A stretch of 52,365 nucleotides of DNA from Eximiradius proteiniborus (GTDB lineage Bacteria > Bacteroidota > Ignavibacteria > Kapaibacteriales > UBA2268): NCBI GenBank assembly GCA_026415495.1, contig JAOAGZ010000009.1, positions 1 through 52,365 on the forward strand. Direction: 5' to 3'. This document shows positions 44,061-52,365 of this stretch, piece after piece. The first letter of the stretch is position 1. Every line of letters starts with the position of its first letter. The notes beneath the pieces are model-generated. The model had not been told where the DNA came from. It made no database searches and saw nothing but the letters and a program-made list of their open reading frames with translations. A program made the translations under genes and the position numbers.

Positions 44061-45041
44061 TTAGAACATTGCAGAAAGAATATCATTTTGATTAATATTA
44101 AAGAAGAAATCATCTAAATTAAAATGGCTTAAAACTTGTTTTACCTGATCTTCCCTATGTTGAATAGAAACGAATGCCTCTTCGATTTCAGAAATATCTC
44201 TATGAGTGAAGAAATCGCCATAAAATCTTAATCTTTGAATTATGCCGTTTTCAACGAACATAGAAACTTCGAGAGTGCCGCCTTCGGTTCTCACAGATTT
44301 GGAGAAATTATATTCAGGAGAATAGCCAAAATTCCATTCCCAAGTGGAATATTTATTTTCAACTAATTGGTTGATTTTTTGGATGTCTTCATCAGTTATT
44401 TCATAAATTTGAGCATCTTCATACATTTCAAGTATATGATTAAACACAAGATTGATGAATTCAAGCACAGTCAGAGGCGCCTGCAAATGTTCAGAAACAT
44501 TGGTAACTCTACTGCGGACAGATTTGACTGCTTTATCAGTATATTTAACATCTTTTACATTTAGAGCTTGGGTTAAATCCGACATTTTAGCTGAAAATAA
44601 AATAGTTCCGTGATGGAGAATTCTATTTTTATAGACGTGTTCGGCATTACCCGAAAATTTTTTCCCATCTATTGTTAAATCATTTCTACCTTCAAATTTT
44701 GCATTAACACCTAATTTGAGAAGAATATCTAAAATAGGTTGCACGTATTTTCTGAAATCTACAAGTTTTTCGCTTTCGCCTGTTTCAATAAAAGTAAAAT
44801 TAATGTTACCTAAGTCGTGAAAAACTGCTCCACCACCAGTCATACGGCGAACAACTTTAATGTTGTTTTCCTTTACGTAGTCATAATTAATCTCGGCAAG
44901 TGTGTTTTGATGTTTTCCGACAATAATAGCAGGCGAGTTTCTCCAAAGCATAAAAATATTTTCATTAAAATTATTGAAAAAGTATTCTTCCGCAGCGAGA
45001 TTGAAGTATGGTTCAGTTGAATTATTAAGAATACAAAGCAT
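44061..45041 (-). CDS. lplA: Lipoate-protein ligase A
   Basis: LplA attaches free lipoate, via lipoyl-AMP, to E2 and H-protein lysines. The 326-residue protein has the conserved catalytic core (RRMTGGGAVFHDLGNINFTFI), the substrate lysine region KFSGNAEHVYKNRILHHGTILF, and an accessory C-terminal domain (about residues 245-326). The ribosome-binding site GAGG lies five A before the ATG. A strong hairpin (45042-45080) would bury this site. It lies between ribD (upstream) and fadD (downstream). Confidence 0.93.
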   Translation of the reverse strand: MLCILNNSTEPYFNLAAEEYFFNNFNENIFMLWRNSPAIIVGKHQNTLAEINYDYVKENNIKVVRRMTGGGAVFHDLGNINFTFIETGESEKLVDFRKYVQPILDILLKLGVNAKFEGRNDLTIDGKKFSGNAEHVYKNRILHHGTILFSAKMSDLTQALNVKDVKYTDKAVKSVRSRVTNVSEHLQAPLTVLEFINLVFNHILEMYEDAQIYEITDEDIQKINQLVENKYSTWEWNFGYSPEYNFSKSVRTEGGTLEVSMFVENGIIQRLRFYGDFFTHRDISEIEEAFVSIQHREDQVKQVLSHFNLDDFFFNINQNDILSAMF

Positions 45042-45080
45042 TTTTTCCTCAATTTTTTCAATAAAAACAATGAGGAAAAA
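45042..45080 (-). promoter_or_regulatory. Hairpin that can hide the lplA ribosome-binding site
   Basis: In the leftward mRNA TTTTTCCTCA (45080-45071) is perfectly complementary to TGAGGAAAAA (45051-45042), whose GAGG is the lplA Shine-Dalgarno. The 19-base interior holds a smaller stem TTTTT-ATTG-AAAAA. No U-tract follows, so it is not a terminator. The fold would block translation start. Whether a ligand or protein changes it is unknown. Confidence 0.5.
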
Positions 45081-45119
45081 CGATTAAAGAATGAAATTAT
45101 TTAAAACCTTATAAATCTA

Positions 45120-46217
45120 TTAATTAACTGTATATAAAGCGTGAATATCTTGACCACAGTTAGACAAAGCTTTCAATTTTAATTTAAACGATTCTTTTAA
45201 ATAATTTATCTTATATTTATCAAAAGAATGAATACCATTGCCTATTATGATAGGAGCAATAAAAAGATGAAGTTCATCTATCATTTGAGACGCAGCAAAA
45301 TTCGAAAGGAGTTCAGCACCACCTTCCACTAAAATTGAAGAAATACCAAGTTCAGTGAAAGCATATAAGGCACTGGGAATATTTAATTTACCAGTATCAT
45401 TTACTTCAACAGGAACAAGCTTAATCCCCGCCAATTTAAGAGTATCCGCTTTTCTTGTTTGCAGGGAATTTGGACTACAACATACATAGGTATATTCACG
45501 ATAATCTTCCTGGAAAATATTTAAATTTAATGGTAAAGTAAGATCTGTATCAAATACAATTCGTTTCGGATTAATGCCTTCAATATCTCTAACTGTCAGC
45601 AAAGGATTGTCTAATAAAGCAGTTTTTTTACCGATGGCTACAGCATCAACCTCGTTTCGCAAAATATGAACTTTACGACGACTTTCTTCGGAAGTAATCC
45701 ATTTTGATTCACCTCGATTTGTTGCTATACAACCGTCAAGAGATTGTCCAACTTTAGCAATAACATAAGGCAAACCTGTATTCATTTGTTTTGAAAAAAA
45801 TCTATTTATCCATTTGCATTCTTCTTCTAATACACCAACTTCGACTTCAATACCTGCATCCTGCAGTTTTTGAATGCCAGAACCAGAGACATCAGGATTT
45901 GGGTCAATCATACCAACTATGACTTTAGAAAACCGCTTTTCAATAATTAAATCAACACAAGGTGGAGTTTTGCCGTAGTGCGAGCAAGGTTCTAAATTCA
46001 CTACCAAAGTGCACCCTTCGAATGAATCGCGATTTGCATTATGGATAGCCATCACTTCTGCGTGAGGTCCGCCGAATTCTTCGTGCCATCCCTCGGCAAT
46101 TATTTGACCATTTTCGACAATAACACATCCAACGCGTGGATTAGGGCTAACCTTGCCAGTTCCTCTCAGAGCAAGTTCAATTGCTCTTTTCATCGCTGAT
46201 TTGTCTGTAAAAAACAT
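45120..46217 (-). CDS. ribD: Riboflavin biosynthesis deaminase/reductase RibD
   Basis: RibD deaminates and then reduces the pyrimidine intermediate in riboflavin synthesis. The 365-residue protein has an N-terminal zinc deaminase domain (FGGPHAEVMAIHNA, then LEPCSHYGKTPPCVDLIIE) at residues 40-95. The C-terminal NADPH-dependent reductase domain begins at about residue 150 (VIAKVGQSLDGCIAT) and contains SILVEGGAELLSNF. Both functions are complete. It starts two bases after the lipoprotein gene stop and lies 78 bases upstream of lplA. Confidence 0.96.
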   Translation of the reverse strand: MFFTDKSAMKRAIELALRGTGKVSPNPRVGCVIVENGQIIAEGWHEEFGGPHAEVMAIHNANRDSFEGCTLVVNLEPCSHYGKTPPCVDLIIEKRFSKVIVGMIDPNPDVSGSGIQKLQDAGIEVEVGVLEEECKWINRFFSKQMNTGLPYVIAKVGQSLDGCIATNRGESKWITSEESRRKVHILRNEVDAVAIGKKTALLDNPLLTVRDIEGINPKRIVFDTDLTLPLNLNIFQEDYREYTYVCCSPNSLQTRKADTLKLAGIKLVPVEVNDTGKLNIPSALYAFTELGISSILVEGGAELLSNFAASQMIDELHLFIAPIIIGNGIHSFDKYKINYLKESFKLKLKALSNCGQDIHALYTVN

Positions 46218-46219
46218 AT

Positions 46220-46957
46220 CTATTCCAAATAAATTGTTTTAACGATTGATAAATGATTAGGTTGCAATGGTAGAACAAAATTTACTAAATAATCACCGCT
46301 TGATAATTCATTTCCCCAATTGTCAATTCTATTCCATTCAATCGAATAATATTGATATTCATACTTTTCTTTCGGCAATAATTCACCCACAACAGTCAAA
46401 TAGTTTTTGTTAAAGTTTGAGTTCCAAATTAATTTCCCTTTTTTGTCGGATATTTCAATTCTCAATCTCTCGGAACCCGGAAAATAAAGATGTTCTTCTC
46501 TATCTTGCAATTTTATCAAAAATAATCCAAACTCATATCCAGAAGTCGTTTTCTTAGCAACTGGCAAAAGAACAAAATTATCATTCAAAAACTTCTTATC
46601 ATCAAATATAATGCGATTCTTTTTTAGAATAAAGGAATTTTTTTCATAAAGAGATGAATTAATTTTTAATATTGAAAACTCTGTAATATCAAATGATTTG
46701 CTTTTCGGTAGAACTGAATAGTTTGGAGTATAAACAAAAGATTGATTATCCGGAAGATGGAAAGTTTTCTGATGAATTGTAGAAGGATAGTCTTCAGAAA
46801 AATATGATTTCCAATATAAGATAACTGAATAAGTTTCAGTAGAATCAAGAAAATAATAATTATCTTGAAACTGTTGAGAATTTGGTATGGAGCAACAGCT
46901 TTGCAACAGGAATTCTAAAAAACACAGAATAATAATATTGAATTTTAACAACCTCAT
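46220..46957 (-). CDS. Hypothetical lipoprotein
   Basis: The 245-residue protein has a lipoprotein signal peptide (CFLEFLLQSCCSIP, acylated Cys near residue 21). No domain is recognised. The mature part is rich in beta strands with Tyr, Asn and Ser, e.g. GYEFGLFLIKLQDREEHLYFPGSE and IWNSNFNKNYLTVVGELLPKEK. The ending GDYLVNFVLPLQPNHLSIVKTIYLE looks like a FlgD/Ig-like strand pair. I chose the ATG at 46957 because the upstream extension to 47035 does not look like a signal peptide. It is the first gene of the leftward run with ribD, lplA and fadD. Confidence 0.7.
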   Translation of the reverse strand: MRLLKFNIIILCFLEFLLQSCCSIPNSQQFQDNYYFLDSTETYSVILYWKSYFSEDYPSTIHQKTFHLPDNQSFVYTPNYSVLPKSKSFDITEFSILKINSSLYEKNSFILKKNRIIFDDKKFLNDNFVLLPVAKKTTSGYEFGLFLIKLQDREEHLYFPGSERLRIEISDKKGKLIWNSNFNKNYLTVVGELLPKEKYEYQYYSIEWNRIDNWGNELSSGDYLVNFVLPLQPNHLSIVKTIYLE

Positions 46958-46995
46958 AATAAAAGTATCGGTATTTCGAAAAAAATCTAAAGAGA

Positions 46996-47027
46996 AAACG
47001 TGAAGATAACATATTATCTTCACGTTT
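46996..47027 (-). terminator. Strong terminator after the M16 peptidase gene
   Basis: AAACGTGAAGATAA (46996-47009) pairs with TTATCTTCACGTTT (47014-47027) over 14 bases with a four-base loop, followed by TCTCTTTAG in the leftward direction. It separates the M16 gene from the lipoprotein-ribD run. Confidence 0.82.
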
Positions 47028-47042
47028 ATCTCCAAGTAAAAA

Positions 47043-49976
47043 CTAATAGTTAAAAATTTCTTTTAAAGAAAGTTCTTTTATTTCACCAATTTGTCGCAAT
47101 ACATTATAATCAAGTGAACTTTTGTTAGCTAAAATTAAAAAGATATATTTCTTATTCTTAATATGTGTGTTAAAGAAATCATCTAATTCATTGATAGACA
47201 TAGTTTTAGTTTTTTCATAAATATCTTTTCTAATATCGTAGTTAATACCTTTATCTTTGTTGGATAAATAAGTCCAGAAAATAGAAGCTTTGGTAATTCG
47301 TTCGGATTCAATTTTTCTCATTACTCCAGTTTTTGATTGTTCAAATTGTGCAGTCGCTTTTGGCATATCATTCAGAAGCGAAACAAGTGCATCAGTTGCT
47401 ATTTTCAATTTATCAGGCTGTGTGCCTACAAAACCAAATACAAAATGTGAAAGATCGGGTTTTGCAGGAGTTGAAAAAGCAGAGAAAGCAGAATATGCAA
47501 GAGCGCGAGCCTCACGAATTTCCTGAAATACAATTGAAGAAAGACCACCGCCAAAGTATTCTCCAAAAATCCTTGAATAAGGCAATAAGTTTTTATCGAA
47601 TTTGCAATCTTTCGACATAAAAAGTACGTTTGATTGCACCATATCATAATCTACAACAAAAACATAATTTTTATCAAAGTTTCTTTCTTTGTAAGAAATT
47701 GGTTTTGGATAATCTTTGAGCTTATTAAATTCAAACTTATGAATTTTTTCTATAGCTTTTTGAGCAAATTCAGCATCTTTGCCATAGTAAAATATGTAGT
47801 GCTTGTAGCTTAATAAATTTTTGATAATATCTGTGAGTTCTTTGGGATTAATTTTGCGAAGCTCTTCTTCGGACAAAATGTTTGTGAATGGGGATTTGCC
47901 ATCATACATTGCATAAGAAAACATTGCTCCCCATAAAATCGAATTTTTGTCAAGTTTAGCATCATTTCGAGATTTAATAATTCCATCAACAAAATCATTG
48001 TATATTTGTTGGTCGGGTTTAGCATTGGCTAGAGTGTGTTCGAGAAGCTCTAAACCTTTCTCCAAGTTTTGTTTTAGTCCACTAATAGAGATGTAACTTC
48101 TGTCATCGGAAGTGGAAACACTTAGATTAATACCAAGTTTGTAGAATTCTTTGCTTAAATCTTGAGGTGAATATTTAGTTGTACCAATGTAAGGTAAGTA
48201 ATCAACAGCTAATTCTGTTTTTAGATCGTGATTTTTACCCATATCAAGAATAAAAGAAAGCTGGAAGAAGTCATTAATTTTATTTTGAATATAATTGAAT
48301 TCTATTCCGTTTAATAGTTTTTTGCGTATAATATCTTTGTCGAAATCAAGGAAAACAGGTTTAAGTGGTGCCACTTCCATAGCCATAACTTTTTTATAAA
48401 AAGCAGATTGGGCATCTCTATTCATTTGAACAGGTGTAATTTCAGGTTTTTCCACTTTAACAATATTTTCATCTTTTCCTATTCTTTTGAACACACATAC
48501 ATAATTATCTTTGTAGTATTCATTTGCAAACTTAACAATATCCTGTTTAGTAATTTTTTCGAGTTCTTTGATAAAAGTATAATATTTCAACCAGTCTTCT
48601 TTCATAGTAAAGCTAATAGCAAAAGTATGTGCAATTCCATTCGTCTCTTCTGCTCTCATTCTCGATAGTTTGATATTATTTATTATTGCTTCAATTAGCC
48701 AATCATCAAATTCACCTTTTTTAATTTTTTCAATCTCGGCTAAAATCAATTGCTTTAATTCTTCCAGTGATTGTCCTTCTCTTGGTGAAGCAGAGATACT
48801 GTGTACTGAATAATCAATGTTTTTATCCAAGTAAGTAGAAGCACCTAATACTTTCTGCGATTTGATTAAATCTAAATCCATAAGTCCGGCTTTACCATTA
48901 CTTAATATCTGGTCGAGAATATATGCTTTCATCAACTCAGGATCGTTATATCCCATTAACCTATAACCAAGAACCAAAAATTCCGGTTGAGGACCGAAAA
49001 CTTCTTTTAATATTGGCTTAGTGATTGGATCTTCTTTAGGATGCTGAATAACCGGAGGATTGCCTTTTTTTAGTTTTCCGAAATATTTATCAACGAGTTG
49101 AATAGTTTGTTCAAAGTCCAAATCACCAGAAAGGCTCATTGCCATATTATTAGGAACATAAAAATTATTGAAATAGTTATGAATATTTACCATAGAAGGA
49201 TTTTTGAGATGTTGTGGATTTCCAATGACTGTTTGGGTACCATAAGGATGCTTTTTGAACATAGCAGAATTGAATGCTTCTTCGACGCGAGCTTCATCTT
49301 CGTCTTGATACATATTAAATTCTTCGTATACCGTTTCGAGTTCAGTATGGAATAGTCGTAAAACTAATTCACCAAATCTTTCACTTTCAATCGTAAGCCA
49401 ACGTTCAAGTTCGTTTGCAGGAATGTCATTTATATATACAGTTCTTTCGGTAGAAGTATATGCATTTGTGCCTTTAGCACCAATTCCGGAAACCATTTTA
49501 TCGTATTCGCTCGGAATAGCATACTGAGCAGCAATTTGGGAAACGCTATCAATCATTCTGTATATACGTTTTTTTTCGGAAGGATTATCTGTTGCTCGGT
49601 GAAGTTCGAACAACTTAGAAATCTCATCCAATAAAGGTTTTTCTTTGTCCCAGTTGGCTGAACCGATTTTTGATGAACCTTTGAACATCATATGTTCAAG
49701 ATAGTGTGCAAGTCCGGTAGTCTCTTTTGGATCATAAGTGGAACCGGCACGAACGGCAATATAAGTTTGAATTCGTGGTTCATCCTTCAATTGCCTCAAA
49801 AACACAGTAAGACCATTATTTAAAGTATAAATTCGGCAATTAAGATGATCGCCTTCGACATATTTGTATTCGTATCCATTCTTATCTTTGGCGAACTTCC
49901 ATTGATATTGAGCAAAGGCAATATTAGTAAAAACAAAAAGGACAAGAAAAGAAAACACAAAAGAAAACTTTTTCAT
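47043..49976 (-). CDS. M16-family zinc metallopeptidase (two-domain, secreted)
   Basis: The 977-residue protein has a signal peptide (SFVFSFLVLFVFTNIAFAQ) and the M16 inverted zinc motif HYLEHMMFKGS (HxxEH). The distal Glu ligand is in ETVYEEFNMYQ. A second, inactive M16 half follows from about residue 500. The layout is that of periplasmic pitrilysin-like peptidases of Bacteroidota, which form a clam-shell that degrades peptides. It follows moxR by 61 bases on the same strand and ends at a strong terminator. CAAAAATA at 50012-50019 may be its -7 box. Confidence 0.94.
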   Translation of the reverse strand: MKKFSFVFSFLVLFVFTNIAFAQYQWKFAKDKNGYEYKYVEGDHLNCRIYTLNNGLTVFLRQLKDEPRIQTYIAVRAGSTYDPKETTGLAHYLEHMMFKGSSKIGSANWDKEKPLLDEISKLFELHRATDNPSEKKRIYRMIDSVSQIAAQYAIPSEYDKMVSGIGAKGTNAYTSTERTVYINDIPANELERWLTIESERFGELVLRLFHTELETVYEEFNMYQDEDEARVEEAFNSAMFKKHPYGTQTVIGNPQHLKNPSMVNIHNYFNNFYVPNNMAMSLSGDLDFEQTIQLVDKYFGKLKKGNPPVIQHPKEDPITKPILKEVFGPQPEFLVLGYRLMGYNDPELMKAYILDQILSNGKAGLMDLDLIKSQKVLGASTYLDKNIDYSVHSISASPREGQSLEELKQLILAEIEKIKKGEFDDWLIEAIINNIKLSRMRAEETNGIAHTFAISFTMKEDWLKYYTFIKELEKITKQDIVKFANEYYKDNYVCVFKRIGKDENIVKVEKPEITPVQMNRDAQSAFYKKVMAMEVAPLKPVFLDFDKDIIRKKLLNGIEFNYIQNKINDFFQLSFILDMGKNHDLKTELAVDYLPYIGTTKYSPQDLSKEFYKLGINLSVSTSDDRSYISISGLKQNLEKGLELLEHTLANAKPDQQIYNDFVDGIIKSRNDAKLDKNSILWGAMFSYAMYDGKSPFTNILSEEELRKINPKELTDIIKNLLSYKHYIFYYGKDAEFAQKAIEKIHKFEFNKLKDYPKPISYKERNFDKNYVFVVDYDMVQSNVLFMSKDCKFDKNLLPYSRIFGEYFGGGLSSIVFQEIREARALAYSAFSAFSTPAKPDLSHFVFGFVGTQPDKLKIATDALVSLLNDMPKATAQFEQSKTGVMRKIESERITKASIFWTYLSNKDKGINYDIRKDIYEKTKTMSINELDDFFNTHIKNKKYIFLILANKSSLDYNVLRQIGEIKELSLKEIFNY

Positions 49977-50037
49977 AGGACACCTAAAAAGATGATGATA
50001 GAAATAAAGAACAAAAATAACAAAAAACCAACACTTA

Positions 50038-50991
50038 TTATGGAATATTTGTTGAATTTATTATTTCATCAATAATGCTTTCATTCGTTTTCCCATCAGC
50101 CAGAGCTTCGAAAGTAAGCCCTATGCGGTGGCGAAGAACATCGCGAGCAAAATAGATGATGTCTTCTGGAAGCACGTAGTTTCTACCTTCAATAAGAGCC
50201 AACGCACGCCCTAATTTAATAAGTGCGATTGTTGCTCTTGGTGAAACAGAAAAACTCAGTAACCGGGTAAAAGAATCTTCTCTTGTGGAATGGACTAATG
50301 AAGCAGCAAACTTAAAAATCTTTTCATCAATGAAAACTTTTTGAATTTCTTTTTTTAAAAATTCCAACTCATCTAATGAAATAATGGATTTTGAAATAAA
50401 GACTTCATTATTCAAAACTTTTTTTGTTATCTTAATTTCAGTATGAATATCCGGATAATTAATCAGAACTTTCATAATAAATCTATCGGCTTGAGCTTCT
50501 GGAAGCCTATAAGTGCCTTCTTGCTCGATAGGATTTTGAGTGGCAAGAACCCAGAAAGGAGTTGGCAAGGGATATGTATCCTCGCCAATTGTTACCTGGC
50601 GTTCCTGCATTGCTTCGAGCAAAGCAGATTGAACCTTTGCAGGAGCTCTGTTGATTTCATCTGCTAAAATAAAATTAGCAAATAGAGGACCTTTTCGGGT
50701 AATAAAATCGTTTAGCTTAACGTTATAGACCAAAGAACCTGTAATATCCGATGGCATAAGATCGGGGGTAAACTGTATTCGAGAAAAGGAGCAAGAAACA
50801 GCTTCAGAAAGTGTTTTGACAAGAGTTGTTTTCGCAAGACCCGGCGGACCTTCAATTAATAGGTGTCCGTCGCAAAGCATAGCCGCAATAGATTTTTTGA
50901 TAACTTCTTCTTGCCCAACAATAACTGTATTGACAGATTTAATAAGACTATTGATAAGATAATATGCTTTGTCTGAGATTATTTCTTGCAT
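50038..50991 (-). CDS. MoxR-family AAA+ ATPase
   Basis: MoxR proteins are AAA+ chaperones that usually act with DUF58/vWA proteins in envelope processes. The 317-residue protein has Walker A GPPGLAKTT, Walker B ILADEINRAP, the arginine finger region QNPIEQEGTYRLPEAQADRF and the C-terminal lid with VSPRATIALIKLGRALALIEGR. It lies two bases after trmH, so they are co-transcribed. The only DUF58 gene in the window is far away at 12543-13391. Confidence 0.95.
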   Translation of the reverse strand: MQEIISDKAYYLINSLIKSVNTVIVGQEEVIKKSIAAMLCDGHLLIEGPPGLAKTTLVKTLSEAVSCSFSRIQFTPDLMPSDITGSLVYNVKLNDFITRKGPLFANFILADEINRAPAKVQSALLEAMQERQVTIGEDTYPLPTPFWVLATQNPIEQEGTYRLPEAQADRFIMKVLINYPDIHTEIKITKKVLNNEVFISKSIISLDELEFLKKEIQKVFIDEKIFKFAASLVHSTREDSFTRLLSFSVSPRATIALIKLGRALALIEGRNYVLPEDIIYFARDVLRHRIGLTFEALADGKTNESIIDEIINSTNIP

Positions 50992-50993
50992 AA

Positions 50994-51539
50994 TTAATAT
51001 TTCTCTATTTCTCGGAAAATTTTAACAGCTTCAAAAATGGCTATACCAGCTGCAACACTTACGTTTAGAGAATGTTTCACTCCAAACATAGGAATTTCAA
51101 TTGCATCATCGCAAAGGGCTAAAATTTCGTCGTCAATACCTGTGATTTCATTCCCTAATACAATGCAGCAAGGATAATCGTTAGAATTCAATGAAGAATA
51201 TAGTCTTTTTTTATCGGTAAGTTCTAACGCAATCACTTTATAACCATCGTTTTTAATTTTCTCTATTGCTTTGAGAGAATTTTTGATGTATTCCCAAGGA
51301 ACGCTTTCAGTTGCTCCCAATGCAGTTTTATCAATTTCGGGTCTTGGTGGAGAGGGAGTAAATCCAGTAATATAAATTTTTTCAACAAGTGCGGCATCGC
51401 AAGTTCGAAAAATTGAGCCAACATTGTATAAACTTCTTATATCATAAAGCATTACAGAAATTGGGTGGCGTTTGATACTTTTTGCAGTTTCAAGTGTTAT
51501 TCTTTCTTGAAGTATTTCATTATGTAAAAGTTTTTTCAT
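50994..51539 (-). CDS. TrmH/SpoU-family RNA 2'-O-methyltransferase
   Basis: The 181-residue SPOUT methyltransferase has the motifs HPISVMLYDIRSLYNVGSIFRTCDAA (motif 1), IVLGNEITGIDDEIL (motif 2) and EIPMFGVKHSLNVSVAAGIAIFE (motif 3). Members methylate ribose of tRNA or rRNA; target not known here. I chose the ATG at 51539, which starts the conserved part. A longer reading from 51647 would add 36 residues unlike the family and would overlap the divergent gene. It is the first gene of the trmH-moxR-M16 run. Confidence 0.92.
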   Translation of the reverse strand: MKKLLHNEILQERITLETAKSIKRHPISVMLYDIRSLYNVGSIFRTCDAALVEKIYITGFTPSPPRPEIDKTALGATESVPWEYIKNSLKAIEKIKNDGYKVIALELTDKKRLYSSLNSNDYPCCIVLGNEITGIDDEILALCDDAIEIPMFGVKHSLNVSVAAGIAIFEAVKIFREIEKY

Positions 51540-51602
51540 AAGATAAAACAAATATTTTGGGAATATATCGTTTATATTTTCAATATAACAAAGAGGTACC
51601 AA

Positions 51603-52365
51603 ATGAAAAAATATATATTTATCTTTTGTATTATCCCAATATTCCAACTATATTCACAAGAACTCATTAATACCGAAGGAAAGGATTTTTGGCTAACTTT
51701 TTTACCAAATTATCATAATACGAAAACAATTAATGAAACAGATTCGCTTTATATTTTTGTGTCAGCCCAGAAACCCACAAAAGGGGAAATAATATATAGA
51801 AACATAAATGGTGCTCTTCGCTCTAAAAAATTTGAAATTACAGACCCATCTGTTGTTTACACATTTGCAGTATCATTTTTCAATTATGAGCTTCAAGGAT
51901 TTAACAATAGTGGAACAATTGATACTAACAACCAGTGTGAACGAGCAGCAAATCAATATTTCAGAGTTGTTACGGAGGAAAATGTAACTGTTTATGCACT
52001 TAATCAAGCAAATTTGACAAGCGAAGCGTTTCTTGTTTTGCCTTCAAACGTATTAGGAAATGAATATTATATTCTGACATACAACTCGGACGGTAAGATG
52101 AATTTTTTTAATCAGGTAATAGGAACAAGCACACCATCTCAATTTACTGTTTTGGCAATAGAAGATAGCACATTAGTAGAAATAAAGCCATCGGATGCAA
52201 CTTATAAAAATGGCATCAATAAGCAGAAAGTTTGGTTAAATGCCGGCGAATCATATCTCGTTCAAGCAAGAATTTCAACAAGCAATACAAATCGTGATTT
52301 GACAGGTAGTTATGTAAAATCTACAAAACCTATTGCAGTATTTGCCGGGCACCAAAGAGCAACAA
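51603..52365 (+). CDS. IgGFc-binding-type surface protein, 5' part (cut by window edge)
   Basis: The reading frame is open from the ATG at 51603 to the window end (254 codons). A signal peptide (YIFIFCIIPIFQLYSQ) leads into GKDFWLTFLPNYHN, and IAVFAGHQRAT closes the visible part. These blocks (an N-terminal GKDFW.tF.PN and a later '.v.aGh') are typical of the IgGFc-binding N-terminal domain found in large secreted proteins of Bacteroidota relatives. The remainder, often with repeats and a sorting tail, lies outside. AGAGGT precedes the ATG. Confidence 0.75.
   Translation, partial: MKKYIFIFCIIPIFQLYSQELINTEGKDFWLTFLPNYHNTKTINETDSLYIFVSAQKPTKGEIIYRNINGALRSKKFEITDPSVVYTFAVSFFNYELQGFNNSGTIDTNNQCERAANQYFRVVTEENVTVYALNQANLTSEAFLVLPSNVLGNEYYILTYNSDGKMNFFNQVIGTSTPSQFTVLAIEDSTLVEIKPSDATYKNGINKQKVWLNAGESYLVQARISTSNTNRDLTGSYVKSTKPIAVFAGHQRAT

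Noticed and set aside
51540-51647. 36-residue N-terminal extension of the TrmH-like protein
   Set aside because: It does not resemble the family and would overlap the ribosome-binding site of the divergent surface-protein gene.
1-52365. CRISPR array, insertion sequence, prophage or toxin-antitoxin locus
   Set aside because: No regularly spaced repeats, transposase, integrase, phage structural gene or small toxin-antitoxin pair was seen on either strand.

Overview
The window is an ordinary-looking, AT-rich chromosomal segment (about one-third GC by eye) from a Gram-negative, flagellated bacterium. It carries outer-membrane-type lipoproteins, TamB, KdsC (LPS), Lgt, MtgA, MltB and flagellar rod genes flgB/flgC. 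A tRNA-Gly promoter of the TTTG / TAnnTTTG type, an IgGFc-binding-type surface protein and a Bacteroidota-style omega subunit point to the Fibrobacteres-Chlorobi-Bacteroidetes group. Flagella together with many clear Shine-Dalgarno sequences argue against classical Bacteroidia and favour a lineage such as Ignavibacteriota/Kapaibacteriota. That placement is an inference. I see no insertion sequence, prophage, CRISPR array, integron or rRNA operon, and no gene-free stretch longer than 300 bases.

Layout. 1-2.1 kb: end of an exopolyphosphatase-type gene, an unknown gene, and a leftward flagellar cluster (flgB, flgC, small unknown protein). 2.2-7.3 kb: leftward histidine kinase, coaE, uvrA. 7.4-12.6 kb: rightward tamB and rsmE. 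12.5-15 kb: leftward REC-PAS-histidine kinase and DUF58 protein. 15.2-20.1 kb: dnaJ, a DHOD-like flavoprotein, lgt, a second Ppx/GppA protein and prmA. 20.2-24.3 kb: rightward kdsC, ytxH and a membrane-anchored coiled-coil protein, then a separate three-gene run of a cysteine-rich PAS kinase, a PstS-like lipoprotein and an Ogg2 glycosylase. 24.3-32.4 kb: rpoZ, a MerR regulator, mtgA, a secreted unknown enzyme-like protein, maf plus a lone ABC permease, a TlpA lipoprotein, a response regulator with a degenerate HD-GYP domain, a small beta-barrel protein and an MltB-like lipoprotein. 32.4-33.1 kb: umuD, a structured 3' region and tRNA-Gly. 33.3-38.9 kb: rightward rhomboid, ispG, usp, HAD phosphatase, SDR and M20 peptidase. 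39-42.2 kb: a TPR protein and a phosphodiester-glycosidase-domain protein. 42.2-51.5 kb: leftward trmH, moxR, M16 peptidase, then lipoprotein, ribD, lplA, fadD. The right edge holds the start of a large surface protein.

Most genes are housekeeping (DNA repair, cofactor synthesis, envelope biogenesis, RNA modification, signalling). I did not find a clear new multi-gene system. The best candidates for a second look are RNA-level and signalling features: a three-hairpin element behind umuD whose C6 loop is complementary to the terminator stem, a hairpin that would bury the lplA ribosome-binding site, the four-cysteine PAS kinase operon with Ogg2, a response regulator whose HD-GYP metal ligands are gone, and an unidentified small protein at the usual fliE position.
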